From: an uncultured Eubacterium sp.
GTDB taxonomy: Bacteria > Bacillota > Clostridia > Lachnospirales > Lachnospiraceae
Reading direction: 5' to 3'
NCBI GenBank assembly: GCA_945920185.1
Contig: CAMEJP010000019.1
Location: 1-37,329, forward strand
DNA: 37,329 nt
This document shows, piece after piece, positions 1-7,353 of the stretch (its first letter is position 1; each line of letters starts with the position of its first letter). The notes under the pieces are model-generated. The model was not told the origin of the DNA. It saw only the letters and a program-made list of their open reading frames with translations, and searched no databases. The translations under genes were made by a program, and so were the position numbers.

Positions 1-1472
1 GTCGGGAACAGCAATACATCCCTGATTGCAGGTGAATTTGTCATCATCATAACCATTCGGTCGATGCCAAAGCCGATGCCTCCGGTTGGTGGCATACCGA
101 TGCTGAGGGCGTTTAAGAAGTCCTCGTCTGTGTGGTTTGCCTCGTCGTCGCCTGCTGCAAAAGCCTCTTCCTGAGCAGCGAAACGTGCGCGCTGGTCAAT
201 AGGGTCATTAAGCTCTGAGTAAGCATTTGCCATTTCCCAGCCGTTCATAAAGAACTCAAAACGCTCAACATATTCAGGATTTTCAGGCTTCTTTTTGGTA
301 AGAGGCGAAATCTCCAATGGATGGTCCACAACAAATGTAGGCTGGATAAGGTGCTCCTCAACGAACTCCTCGAAGAACAGATTGAGAATGTCACCCTTCT
401 TGTGTCTTTCCTCAAACTCTACATGCTTTTCCTTAGCAACGGCTCTTGCCTCTTCAAGCGTCTTAATTTCATTAAAGTCAACGCCTGAATATTTTTTAAC
501 TGCGTCGACCATGGTTATACGCTCAAATGGCTTTGAAAGGTCGATAGTATGCTCGCCATAGGTGAGTACTTCTGAACCCGTGACCTCCTTAGCAACATAG
601 CGGTAAAGGTTCTCTGTAAGGTCCATCATACCGTGGTAATCCGTAAATGCCTGATAAAGCTCCATAAGTGTAAACTCAGGATTGTGTCTTGTGTCAAGCC
701 CTTCGTTACGGAATACTCGTCCAATTTCGTATACTCGCTCCATACCGCCTACGATGAGTCTCTTAAGGTAAAGTTCAAGTGATATACGAAGCTTCAAATC
801 CTCGTCAAGTGCGTTAAAATGTGTCTCAAAAGGTCTTGCTGCTGCTCCGCCTGCATTTGACACAAGCATAGGAGTTTCAACCTCCATAAAGCCCTGTGCG
901 TCCAAATAACGGCGTATACTGCTGATTACCTTTGAACGTTTGATAAATGTATCCTTAACTTCGCTGTTCATTATAAGGTCGACATATCTCTGACGGTATC
1001 TTGTATCTGTGTCCGTAAGTCCATGATATTTTTCAGGAAGTACCTGAAGGCTTTTTGACAAAAGAGTTACCTCTGATGCGTGTACTGATATCTCGCCTGT
1101 CTTAGTCTGGAATACTATTCCGCGGATACCGAGAATATCTCCTACATCATATTTCTTAAAATCAGCATATGCCTCCTCGCCAATGTCGTCACGTGCGACA
1201 TATGACTGTATATTTCCCTTAAGGTCCTGAATGTTGCAGAATGATGCCTTTCCCATGACTCTCTTGAACATCATACGACCTGCAACGGTTACTTCTTTTC
1301 CTTCAAGCTCTGCATAATTGTCCTTGATGTCAGTTGAGTGATGTGTCACATCATATTTTGTAATTCTGAATGGGTCTTTTCCTGCTGCCTGTAAGGCGTC
1401 GAGCTTTGCCATTCTGTTCTTTATCTGCTCGTTTACATCAATTTCCTGTGTTTTATTCTGCTGCTCTACCAC
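1..1472 (-). CDS. lysS: Lysine--tRNA ligase, class II (3' end cut by window edge)
   Basis: Charges tRNA-Lys with lysine in the cytoplasm. I translated this frame by hand. It begins with GTG at 1472, preceded by AAAGGAG at good spacing, and runs open through base 1, giving 490 visible codons; only the last few residues are missing. The N-terminal OB-fold is followed by class II motif 2 (VFRNEGLDTRHNPEF) and by motif 3 (GGIGFGIDRMVM) near the cut end. The order OB-fold then class II core is that of the LysS family. It lies 18 bp downstream of greA and is very likely co-transcribed with it from the strong promoter at 2017-2046. The GTG start is unusual among its ATG-starting neighbours. Identity is near certain. 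Confidence 0.97.
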   Translation of the reverse strand, partial: MVEQQNKTQEIDVNEQIKNRMAKLDALQAAGKDPFRITKYDVTHHSTDIKDNYAELEGKEVTVAGRMMFKRVMGKASFCNIQDLKGNIQSYVARDDIGEEAYADFKKYDVGDILGIRGIVFQTKTGEISVHASEVTLLSKSLQVLPEKYHGLTDTDTRYRQRYVDLIMNSEVKDTFIKRSKVISSIRRYLDAQGFMEVETPMLVSNAGGAAARPFETHFNALDEDLKLRISLELYLKRLIVGGMERVYEIGRVFRNEGLDTRHNPEFTLMELYQAFTDYHGMMDLTENLYRYVAKEVTGSEVLTYGEHTIDLSKPFERITMVDAVKKYSGVDFNEIKTLEEARAVAKEKHVEFEERHKKGDILNLFFEEFVEEHLIQPTFVVDHPLEISPLTKKKPENPEYVERFEFFMNGWEMANAYSELNDPIDQRARFAAQEEAFAAGDDEANHTDEDFLNALSIGMPPTGGIGFGIDRMVMMMTNSPAIRDVLLFP

Positions 1473-1490
1473 TGATTTTCTCCTTTAATA

Positions 1491-1967
1491 CTACTTCTGA
1501 ATCGATAATACTTTGAATCTTATAATTCCGCTTGGTGTTTCAACCTCTACCTTGTTGTTTCTTTTCTTGCCAATAAGGGCAGCACCAACCGGTGATTCAT
1601 TTGAGATGAGTCCGTTAAGAACATTTGCCTCTGTTGAACCTACAATTTTATATTCGTATTCCTCGTTCTCGTCCAAATCCTTAAGTCTTACCGTACAACC
1701 GATGCTGATTTTATCTGAATTTACCTCATCATCGCTGACAATTTCAGCATTTTTTAAAATATTTTCGATTTCTTCGATTCTTGCCTCTATATCGCGCTGC
1801 TCGTCTTTTGCTGCATCATACTCAGCATTCTCGGATAAGTCACCCTGCTCTCTGGCTTCCTTAATCTTCTGAGCAACCTCCTGTCTTCTCTCAACCTTCA
1901 AAAAATGTAACTCGTTCTCTAAGCTTTCAAGTCCGTCCTTTGTAAGTATATTCTTTTTCTCTGCCAT
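1491..1967 (-). CDS. greA: Transcription elongation factor GreA
   Basis: Rescues backtracked RNA polymerase by stimulating transcript cleavage through the secondary channel. The 158-residue product equals the usual GreA length. The N-terminal coiled coil carries the acidic tip (GDLSENAEYDAAKDE, about residues 41-55), and the C-terminal FKBP-like domain contains the SPVGAALIGK stretch. An in-frame ATG at 2018 would add 17 residues, but that ATG overlaps the -10 box of the promoter at 2017-2046, so it cannot be in the transcript. ATG 1967, preceded by GAGAGGTG, is the real start. First gene of a greA-lysS unit. Confidence 0.97.
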   Translation of the reverse strand: MAEKKNILTKDGLESLENELHFLKVERRQEVAQKIKEAREQGDLSENAEYDAAKDEQRDIEARIEEIENILKNAEIVSDDEVNSDKISIGCTVRLKDLDENEEYEYKIVGSTEANVLNGLISNESPVGAALIGKKRNNKVEVETPSGIIRFKVLSIQK

Positions 1968-2016
1968 TTTAAGCACCTCTCGATTCTTATTATAAATGTT
2001 TAAATCATTATCTGTC

Positions 2017-2046
2017 ATTATAGCCCAGTATATATTTATTTGTCAA
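2017..2046 (-). promoter_or_regulatory. SigA-type promoter for greA-lysS
   Basis: On the minus strand TTGACA (2041-2046) and TATAAT (2017-2022) are separated by 18 bp. Both hexamers match consensus exactly. Transcription would start near 2010, leaving a leader of about 40 nt before the greA ATG at 1967. No terminator separates dusB from this promoter, so read-through from upstream is also possible. Confidence 0.85.
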
Positions 2047-2120
2047 GTACCACGCAAATATGTGTCTTAGTGTCGTTTCATTTCGCACGTTTAAGCAGGA
2101 CTGCCATGCGGTATGTTTAT

Positions 2121-3080
2121 TTAAGCTTCGCCGAGCGAATTTATAAGTTCCACCAGTTCTTCGTAGGTTTCCGTCTGATTTACTTCATTTCTAAGTGCTG
2201 CCGAATGGGGAAGTCCTGTCGTATACCACGCAACATGCTTTCGCATTTCCCGCACTCCGGTAAATTCGCCTTTGTATCTGATTATAAGCTCTGCATGGCG
2301 AAGCATCATTTTTTTAATATCTTCCAATGTGGGCGGGCTTATGACCTCGCCTGTTTTTAGGTAATGGGTAGTCTGACTGAATATCCATGGATTTCCTCTT
2401 GCACCGCGCCCTATCATTACCGCATCACATTTTGTCTGATTTTTTATGTTGATGACATCCTCGATTGAATTGATGTCTCCGTTTCCTATAACCGGTATAT
2501 TTACGGCTTCTTTTACTGCCTTTATCACATTCCAGTCTGCTTTTCCGGAATAGTACTGGGCTCTTGTTCTTCCGTGTACCGCCACAGCAGCTGCGCCCGA
2601 CTCCTCGGCTATATGGGCCACATAAGGGGCATTTATGCTGTTTTCGTCAAATCCAGCTCTTATCTTGATTGTAACGGGTTTTTTGACTGCCTTGCTCATA
2701 GCCTCGACTATCTCTCCGATAAGCTTCGGATTTTTCATAAGTGCGCTGCCTTCGCCGTTATTTACCACCTTTGGTACGGGGCATCCCATATTCACGTCTA
2801 TAATGTCAAATGCTCTGTCCTCTATTCTTTTTGCCATCTCTGACAAAATGTGCGGATCATTTCCAAACAACTGTACAGCTATCGGATTTTCACCTTCATT
2901 TACTTTTAGAAGTTCCTCTGTATTTTTGTTGTTATACATAATTGCTTTTGCGCTTACCATCTCGCTGTACAAAAGACCACAGCCCTGTTCCTTGCAAAGC
3001 AGTCGAAATGGCAGGTCTGTTACTCCTGCCATGGGTGCCAGCACTATATCATTTTCCACAAGCACGTTGCCTATTTTCAT
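2121..3080 (-). CDS. dusB: tRNA-dihydrouridine synthase, DusB type
   Basis: FMN-dependent enzyme that reduces uridine to dihydrouridine in the D-loop of tRNA, using NADPH. The 319-residue product has the Dus TIM-barrel signature APMAGVTD at 15-22 and the motif NMGCP with the catalytic Cys at 100. It also has the phosphate-binding GRGARGNPW motif in the second half, followed by the small helical C-terminal domain. Family length is normal. ATG 3080 is preceded by ATGAGG at good spacing. It is last in the argF-to-dusB run; a structured 142-bp intercistronic region (3081-3222) separates it from the DUF6145-like gene. DusB is the usual bacterial Dus of Clostridia; exact substrate position is inferred from the family. 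Confidence 0.95.
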   Translation of the reverse strand: MKIGNVLVENDIVLAPMAGVTDLPFRLLCKEQGCGLLYSEMVSAKAIMYNNKNTEELLKVNEGENPIAVQLFGNDPHILSEMAKRIEDRAFDIIDVNMGCPVPKVVNNGEGSALMKNPKLIGEIVEAMSKAVKKPVTIKIRAGFDENSINAPYVAHIAEESGAAAVAVHGRTRAQYYSGKADWNVIKAVKEAVNIPVIGNGDINSIEDVINIKNQTKCDAVMIGRGARGNPWIFSQTTHYLKTGEVISPPTLEDIKKMMLRHAELIIRYKGEFTGVREMRKHVAWYTTGLPHSAALRNEVNQTETYEELVELINSLGEA

Positions 3081-3222
3081 AATTACCTCATTTCCGAAGC
3101 TTTAGCGTAGGTTCGCGCCGCAAATTTCAGATTTGCGGCTGCGATGTCCGATGTTTGTGCCCGAACGGCACAAACTCGGTGAGTGAAAGATTTGCCTATA
3201 AAGGAAATCTTTCACTCTCACC
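3081..3222 (-). repeat. Intercistronic element with three successive hairpins (copy C)
   Basis: Between the DUF6145-like gene and dusB lie three palindromes. The first is at 3117-3139 (9-bp perfect arms, 5-nt loop), the second at 3153-3175 (9-bp perfect arms, 5-nt loop), and the third at 3181-3217 (13-bp perfect arms, 11-nt loop). None is followed by a T-run on the minus strand, so they do not look like terminators. The segment next to dusB (TTCGG then ATGAGG on the minus strand) matches the edges of the related copies at 3562-3661 and 30465-30528. The hairpins may stabilise or process the polycistronic RNA; that is inference. Confidence 0.65.
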
Positions 3223-3561
3223 TCAATTCCGAAGAGAATTCATATCATTTCCCATAAATTTAACTTTATAGTAAAGCTCCAACGACTCAAGGAGTTCAAC
3301 CTTTTCACGTTGCATTGCACGCACCTTAAGACCGCTTCCTATATCGTCATACAAAAGGTCGCCTTCGTCCGCGTCCGTCCTTATAAGTAGCGTTCCCTCC
3401 TCATCAAAAACAAGCTCAATAATACCGCCTACGTCTTCTGTAAAAAGGACGCACATAATGTTAAGTTCGTCTTTTATCTGAGACGGCAACCCGTCAAACT
3501 GCGGATTAAGATAATATTTCTGTTCATAAGCGCTGCTCGCACACAATACTGTTTCTTCCAT
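3223..3561 (-). CDS. DUF6145-like protein of unknown function
   Basis: A 112-residue acidic soluble protein without signal peptide or membrane segment. The sequence pattern (VLCASSAYEQKYYLNPQF near the start, then IKDELNIMCVLFTEDVGG and a central FDEEG) is one I associate with the Lachnospiraceae family DUF6145; I could not search to confirm. No catalytic motif is recognisable. An in-frame ATG lies 12 bp upstream at 3573, but ATG 3561 has GGAG at a 6-nt spacing and is preferred. It sits between birA and dusB with hairpin-rich repeats on both sides. Its function is unknown; position suggests only co-expression with housekeeping genes. Confidence 0.8.
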   Translation of the reverse strand: MEETVLCASSAYEQKYYLNPQFDGLPSQIKDELNIMCVLFTEDVGGIIELVFDEEGTLLIRTDADEGDLLYDDIGSGLKVRAMQREKVELLESLELYYKVKFMGNDMNSLRN

Positions 3562-3661
3562 TTTAGTCTCCATTCCAAAGCGTTAGTAACGGGGCGAAGA
3601 TAAATTTGCGGATGCAATTTTTCTTCTGCCATCAAAGATATTTGTGACGCTCCTCACAAAT
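3562..3661 (-). repeat. Intercistronic hairpin repeat with Shine-Dalgarno edge (copy A)
   Basis: A 31-bp imperfect palindrome at 3596-3626 and an 8-bp perfect palindrome at 3639-3660 lie just upstream of the DUF6145-like start. The element ends, on the minus strand, with CTAACGCTTTGGAATGGAG, which supplies the ribosome binding site. The same layout (31-bp hairpin, then CTAACGCTTCGGAAAGGAG, then ATG) occurs at 30465-30528, roughly 80% identical over about 57 bp by eye. Confidence 0.7.
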
Positions 3662-3694
3662 AGCCGGTCATTTTGTATCCGCCTCACCGATTGC

Positions 3695-4438
3695 CTAGAC
3701 GTATCCGTATATGCCTCGTACGGACACTTCTCCGCTTCTCACTGTCACAAGCTCGCCGTTTTCCTTTTCTACCACAAGTTCGCCCATCCTGTCTATGCCC
3801 CGTGCAATTCCGGAAAATCCGTCGGCTGCCACTATGCGGACACGCTCATTTACATTTACAAGCGTTGAATTATATTCTTCCATAAGAAGCGACATATCAC
3901 AGGTCTTAAGGAAGAGGTCATAATACTTTTTGAAGTGCTCAAGTATATCTGAAAGCAGCTTATCCATATCCTGCTTTTTACCGGTCTCAATATAAAGCGA
4001 AGTAGCCTTGTCCTTAAGTTCAGGTGCAAATGTCCTGACATTTACATTTACGCCGATGCCGGTAATGACATATTTTATGCGGTTATCCTCCATAGCCATT
4101 TCCGTAAGTATGCCTACAACCTTTTTTCCGTTTATCACTACGTCATTCGGCCATTTTATCTTGGCCATATCTCCGACAGCCGCTCTCACAGCCATGGCAG
4201 AAACAAGAGTAATCATCGGAGTTACTTCAGGGCTTACGTCCGGCTTTAAAAATATGGAAAATGTCAATGCCTCGTCGGGATTATTGTCCCAGCTTCTTCC
4301 AAGCCTTCCTTTTCCCTTGGTCTGGCTTCTTGCCACTATAACCGTTCCATCTGCACTGCACTTTTTTGCATATTCATTTGTCGATTCCAATTCATCAAAT
4401 TTTTCGATCTTAAAGAAATCTAATTCTGTACGTTCCAT
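3695..4438 (-). CDS. birA: Biotin--[acetyl-CoA carboxylase] ligase, group I
   Basis: Activates biotin to biotinyl-AMP and transfers it to the biotin carrier of biotin-dependent carboxylases. The 247-residue protein starts directly with the catalytic domain and has no N-terminal winged helix, so it should be a pure ligase and not the biotin operon repressor. Visible motifs are the biotinyl-AMP loop GKGRLGRSW (42-50), KWPNDV (95-100) and KVVGILTE just after it, then a small C-terminal SH3-like domain. Its ATG lies 3 bp after the stop of the small membrane protein, so the two are translationally coupled; the SD is weak. Confidence 0.94.
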   Translation of the reverse strand: MERTELDFFKIEKFDELESTNEYAKKCSADGTVIVARSQTKGKGRLGRSWDNNPDEALTFSIFLKPDVSPEVTPMITLVSAMAVRAAVGDMAKIKWPNDVVINGKKVVGILTEMAMEDNRIKYVITGIGVNVNVRTFAPELKDKATSLYIETGKKQDMDKLLSDILEHFKKYYDLFLKTCDMSLLMEEYNSTLVNVNERVRIVAADGFSGIARGIDRMGELVVEKENGELVTVRSGEVSVRGIYGYV

Positions 4439-4441
4439 TTT

Positions 4442-4729
4442 CTATACCCAAAAGACTAAAGTAGCATACACTGCTACGGCAAGCATCACCAGTGAAAGCA
4501 TTATGGTAGCTGTTCCTACCGCTTTTCTTCCGTTTAGGAAATGTTTGATGCACCAAAGCACATTCATAATAAATCCAAGATAAAATATTGCCGGAAAGAA
4601 AAACATAGGTTTTACCGCTTCAAATATGGAAAGTACAAGGCATATCAGAACAAGTGCCGCTATCACGATATCAGCCATATTTATAATATGTTTTGCCTGT
4701 CTGAAAGTTCTCTTACTGGTTTGAAACAT
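4442..4729 (-). CDS. Small three-helix membrane protein, unknown function
   Basis: A 95-residue protein with a basic N-terminus followed by three hydrophobic stretches (about residues 18-36, 42-60 and 72-93), so probably an integral membrane protein with three passes. No active-site motif is visible. I suspect it belongs to a Lachnospiraceae small-membrane-protein family (DUF6637 is my best guess, not verified). Its ATG overlaps the argF stop codon (TAATG), with GGAGATG as SD, and birA starts 3 bp after its stop, so it is tightly coupled to both. Neither neighbour explains its function. Confidence 0.75.
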   Translation of the reverse strand: MFQTSKRTFRQAKHIINMADIVIAALVLICLVLSIFEAVKPMFFFPAIFYLGFIMNVLWCIKHFLNGRKAVGTATIMLSLVMLAVAVYATLVFWV

Positions 4730-5730
4730 TATATCATCTCCACGTCGCTAAGTGTTGCAGCCATAACTGCCTTGATTGTATGCATACGGTTTTCAGCTTC
4801 ATCAAATACAAGTGATGCTTCTGACTCAAATACTTCGTCTGTAACCTCAAGGTCTGTAAATCCGAACTTTTCTCCCATTTCTTTTCCGATTTTTGTATTG
4901 TAATCGTGGAAAGCAGGGAGACAATGCATAAATATTGCATCATTGCCGGCATTTTCCATAATATCCTTTGTTACCTTGTACGGAGAAAGCTCGTTTATTC
5001 TCTCTGCCCATACCTCGTCAGGCTCGCCCATTGATACCCATACATCAGTGTACACAACGTCAGCGCCCTTAGTTCCGGCAAATGCGTCAGTCGTAAGTGT
5101 TATGGTTCCGCCTGATTTTGAAGCTATATCTTTACAATAGCTTACAAGCTCATCATTAGGAAAATATTTTGCCGGAGCACATGCCACAAAATTCATGCCC
5201 ATTTTTGCACAGGCTATCATAAGGGAATTTCCCATATTGTAACGTGCATCGCCCATATATGCGAGAGTTATGCCCTCAAGGTGTCCGAAATGTTCTCTGA
5301 TTGTAAGCAGGTCGGCAAGCATCTGTGTAGGATGGTACTCATTTGTAAGTCCGTTCCATACAGGAACTCCTGAATATTTTGCCAGGTCTTCAACTATGCT
5401 CTGACCATAACCTCTGTATTCAATTCCCTCATACATTCTTCCGAGTACTCTTGCAGTATCTTCAATGCTCTCTTTCTTTCCTATCTGCGATACGCTCGGG
5501 TCAAGATATGTAGTTCCCATTCCAAGATCATGAGCTGCTACTTCAAAAGAACAGCGTGTTCTTGTACTTGTCTTTTCAAATATAAGCACAACATTCTTTC
5601 CTCTTAAAGTATCGACCGGCTCGCCTTTCTTTTTCTTGTCCTTATAGTATGCCGCAAGATCAATAAGATACTCTATTTCCTCCTTTGTAAAATCCTTGAG
5701 TGTTAAAAAATTACGTCCTTTAAGTGTCAT
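4729..5730 (-). CDS. argF: Ornithine carbamoyltransferase
   Basis: Transfers the carbamoyl group from carbamoyl phosphate to ornithine, giving citrulline; acts in arginine synthesis or, in reverse, arginine breakdown. From ATG 5730 the product is 333 residues, the normal length. It shows the carbamoyl-phosphate motif STRTR at 55-59, the DVWVSMGE ornithine-loop region and HCLP at 269-272. An upstream in-frame ATG at 5778 adds 16 residues of low-complexity type, inside a hairpin; ATG 5730 with AAAGGAAA is preferred. No other arg gene is in the window, so anabolic versus catabolic use cannot be decided. It leads the argF, small membrane protein, birA unit. Confidence 0.95.
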   Translation of the reverse strand: MTLKGRNFLTLKDFTKEEIEYLIDLAAYYKDKKKKGEPVDTLRGKNVVLIFEKTSTRTRCSFEVAAHDLGMGTTYLDPSVSQIGKKESIEDTARVLGRMYEGIEYRGYGQSIVEDLAKYSGVPVWNGLTNEYHPTQMLADLLTIREHFGHLEGITLAYMGDARYNMGNSLMIACAKMGMNFVACAPAKYFPNDELVSYCKDIASKSGGTITLTTDAFAGTKGADVVYTDVWVSMGEPDEVWAERINELSPYKVTKDIMENAGNDAIFMHCLPAFHDYNTKIGKEMGEKFGFTDLEVTDEVFESEASLVFDEAENRMHTIKAVMAATLSDVEMI

Positions 5731-5764
5731 AATAGCATTTCCTTTCTTTCCGTAAAGGCACAAA

Positions 5765-5794
5765 CGCTGGCATAGCAATAGAGCTATGTCAGCG
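5765..5794 (-). other. Hairpin in the argF leader
   Basis: Two 11-nt arms (5765-5775 and 5784-5794) pair with a single G-T wobble around an 8-nt loop. On the minus strand it lies between the SPFH gene and argF and is followed by TTTGTGCCTTT, a poor T-tract. It could be a weak terminator for nfeD-qmcA or an attenuating hairpin for argF. No T-box or clear ARG box is seen. Confidence 0.5.
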
Positions 5795-5826
5795 TAACAA
5801 GTTGCACCTTAATTGTGATTACTTGA

Positions 5827-6789
5827 TTATTCTATATCGTTTTTACCTACCTCTGTAAGTGACTTTACCATTCCTGCCATTCCCTGAATCTCAGAAGGAA
5901 TAATAATCTTGGTAGCTTTGCCGTCGGCAGCCTTTGCAAATGCCTCAAGGCTCTTTAACTGGATAACTGCATCTGAAGGAGCTGCTTCTTTGATATACTT
6001 GATACCCTCTGCATTTGCTCTCTGTACTGCAAGTATAGCCTCTGCCTGACCTTCAGCCTCTTTGATGGTAGCCTCTCTCTTAGCTTCGGCTCTGAGTATA
6101 GCTGACTGCTTCTCAGCCTCTGCCTCAAGAATGGCTGACTCTTTCTTACCTTCTGCAACAAGGATTGTAGACTTCTTCTCACCTTCTGCCCTAAGTATAG
6201 CCTCACGTCTTTCACGCTCTGCCTTCATCTGCTTCTCCATCGCATCCTGGATGGCTGCAGGAGGTATGATATTCTTAAGCTCTACACGGTTTACCTTTAT
6301 GCCCCAAGGGTCGGTAGCAACATCAAGCTGTACTCTCATCTTAGTATTGATAATCTCACGTGATGTAAGAGTTTCATCAAGTTCAAGATCACCGATAATA
6401 TTTCTAAGTGTTGTTGCAGTAAGGTTTTCAATAGCCATAATAGGATTCTCAACACCATATGCGAAAAGCTTAGGATCTGTTATCTGAAAGAATACGACAG
6501 TATCTATTCTCATGGTAACATTATCCTTTGTGATAACCGGCTGAGGTGCAAAATCCACAACCTGTTCCTTAAGTGCTACCCTTCTTGCAATCTTATCTAT
6601 AAAAGGCCATTTCCAGTGAATACCTACTGACCATGTTTCCTTATAAGCACCTATTCTTTCAAGAACTACTGCCTGTGCCTGCGGTACAACCTTAATGCAG
6701 GATGCAAACAGCCACAATACCAAAACTACTAAAACGATTCCTATGACAGCACCTGAAGAAATGTCTGCCAACAACATACTATGTAACAT
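5827..6789 (-). CDS. qmcA: SPFH/band 7 membrane protein, QmcA/paraslipin type
   Basis: Membrane-anchored SPFH protein that forms large oligomeric assemblies and is linked to membrane microdomains and protease control. The 320-residue protein has one N-terminal membrane segment (about 13-32), an SPFH domain (about 33-190) with KVNRVELKNIIPP, and a long Ala/Glu/Lys coiled coil (about 190-265) built from repeated EAEKQSAILRAEA-like units. ATG 6789 lies 2 bp after the nfeD stop with AGGAGGT as SD. Pairing with nfeD is the classic arrangement of this family. Substrate and partners here are unknown. Confidence 0.92.
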   Translation of the reverse strand: MLHSMLLADISSGAVIGIVLVVLVLWLFASCIKVVPQAQAVVLERIGAYKETWSVGIHWKWPFIDKIARRVALKEQVVDFAPQPVITKDNVTMRIDTVVFFQITDPKLFAYGVENPIMAIENLTATTLRNIIGDLELDETLTSREIINTKMRVQLDVATDPWGIKVNRVELKNIIPPAAIQDAMEKQMKAERERREAILRAEGEKKSTILVAEGKKESAILEAEAEKQSAILRAEAKREATIKEAEGQAEAILAVQRANAEGIKYIKEAAPSDAVIQLKSLEAFAKAADGKATKIIIPSEIQGMAGMVKSLTEVGKNDIE

Positions 6790-6791
6790 TG

Positions 6792-7229
6792 TTATGCTAC
6801 CTCCTCTTTCTTTTTTACAATGAGTTTTACGCCTTCAATTCTTACAATGGTAACCAGTGTACCTTCAGGAATCACTACGCTGTTGTCCTCTGACCTTGCC
6901 GTCCATTCCTGACCGTCAACACTTGCATAACCTGTAGAATTGACGTTATCTATTGTATAGATAACTTTTGCCGTTCTTCCGATAAGACCTTCTGCATTAG
7001 TTTTCACCGCATTGTTATTAAGATACTTAACAGCAACGGGACGCGTAAATATGAGAAGTATCAAAGATACCGCAACAAACAGTATAACCTGTACCACAAT
7101 ATTTGCGCTAAGCAGTGCGGCAATCAAAGCTACTAACGCACCACCTGCAAACCATATGGTAGTAAGTCCCATCGTAGCTATTTCAACAGCAAGCAAAACG
7201 ATAAGAGCAATAAGCCAACCAATTGCCAT
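6792..7229 (-). CDS. nfeD: NfeD family membrane protein
   Basis: A 145-residue NfeD1b-type (short) protein: hydrophobic segments at about 3-21, 26-45 and 48-66, then a soluble OB-fold domain (about 75-140) with GLIGRTAKV, GYASVDGQEW and the terminal VKLIVKKKE. It lacks the ClpP-like serine protease domain of long NfeD proteins. It partners SPFH proteins, and here it directly precedes qmcA by 2 bp. ATG 7229 has AAGGAGG as SD. The gene has its own promoter at 7280-7308. Confidence 0.92.
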   Translation of the reverse strand: MAIGWLIALIVLLAVEIATMGLTTIWFAGGALVALIAALLSANIVVQVILFVAVSLILLIFTRPVAVKYLNNNAVKTNAEGLIGRTAKVIYTIDNVNSTGYASVDGQEWTARSEDNSVVIPEGTLVTIVRIEGVKLIVKKKEEVA

Positions 7230-7279
7230 ACAACAGCCTCCTTTTCCGCTATGGTAATATTGTTATATTATTTACAATT

Positions 7280-7308
7280 ATTCTACACTAAAATATATAT
7301 TATTGCAA
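7280..7308 (-). promoter_or_regulatory. Promoter for nfeD-qmcA
   Basis: Minus-strand TTGCAA (7303-7308), 17-bp spacer, TAGAAT (7280-7285). Five of six matches in the -10, four of six in the -35, with an AT-rich spacer. It lies just downstream of the terminator at 7313-7349, as expected for a new transcription unit. Confidence 0.65.
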
Positions 7309-7312
7309 CAAT

Positions 7313-7349
7313 AAAAAATGCACGTTATGACGTGATAACGTGCATTTTT
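7313..7349 (-). terminator. Intrinsic terminator after the SleB-like hydrolase gene
   Basis: Near-perfect palindrome with arms of 15-16 nt (7313-7328 and 7335-7349) around a 6-nt loop, flanked by A-runs and T-runs on both sides, so it can fold and release in either direction. It begins 5 bp after the stop codon at 7354. Confidence 0.9.
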
Positions 7350-7353
7350 AGTG

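Noticed and set aside
1968..2018. Longer GreA start at 2018
   Set aside because: The ATG overlaps the TATAAT of a perfect promoter, so it precedes the transcript; GAGAGGTG sits before ATG 1967.
5731..5826. T-box or ARG box upstream of argF
   Set aside because: No T-box sequence or specifier-loop layout and no convincing ArgR palindrome were seen; only one simple hairpin.
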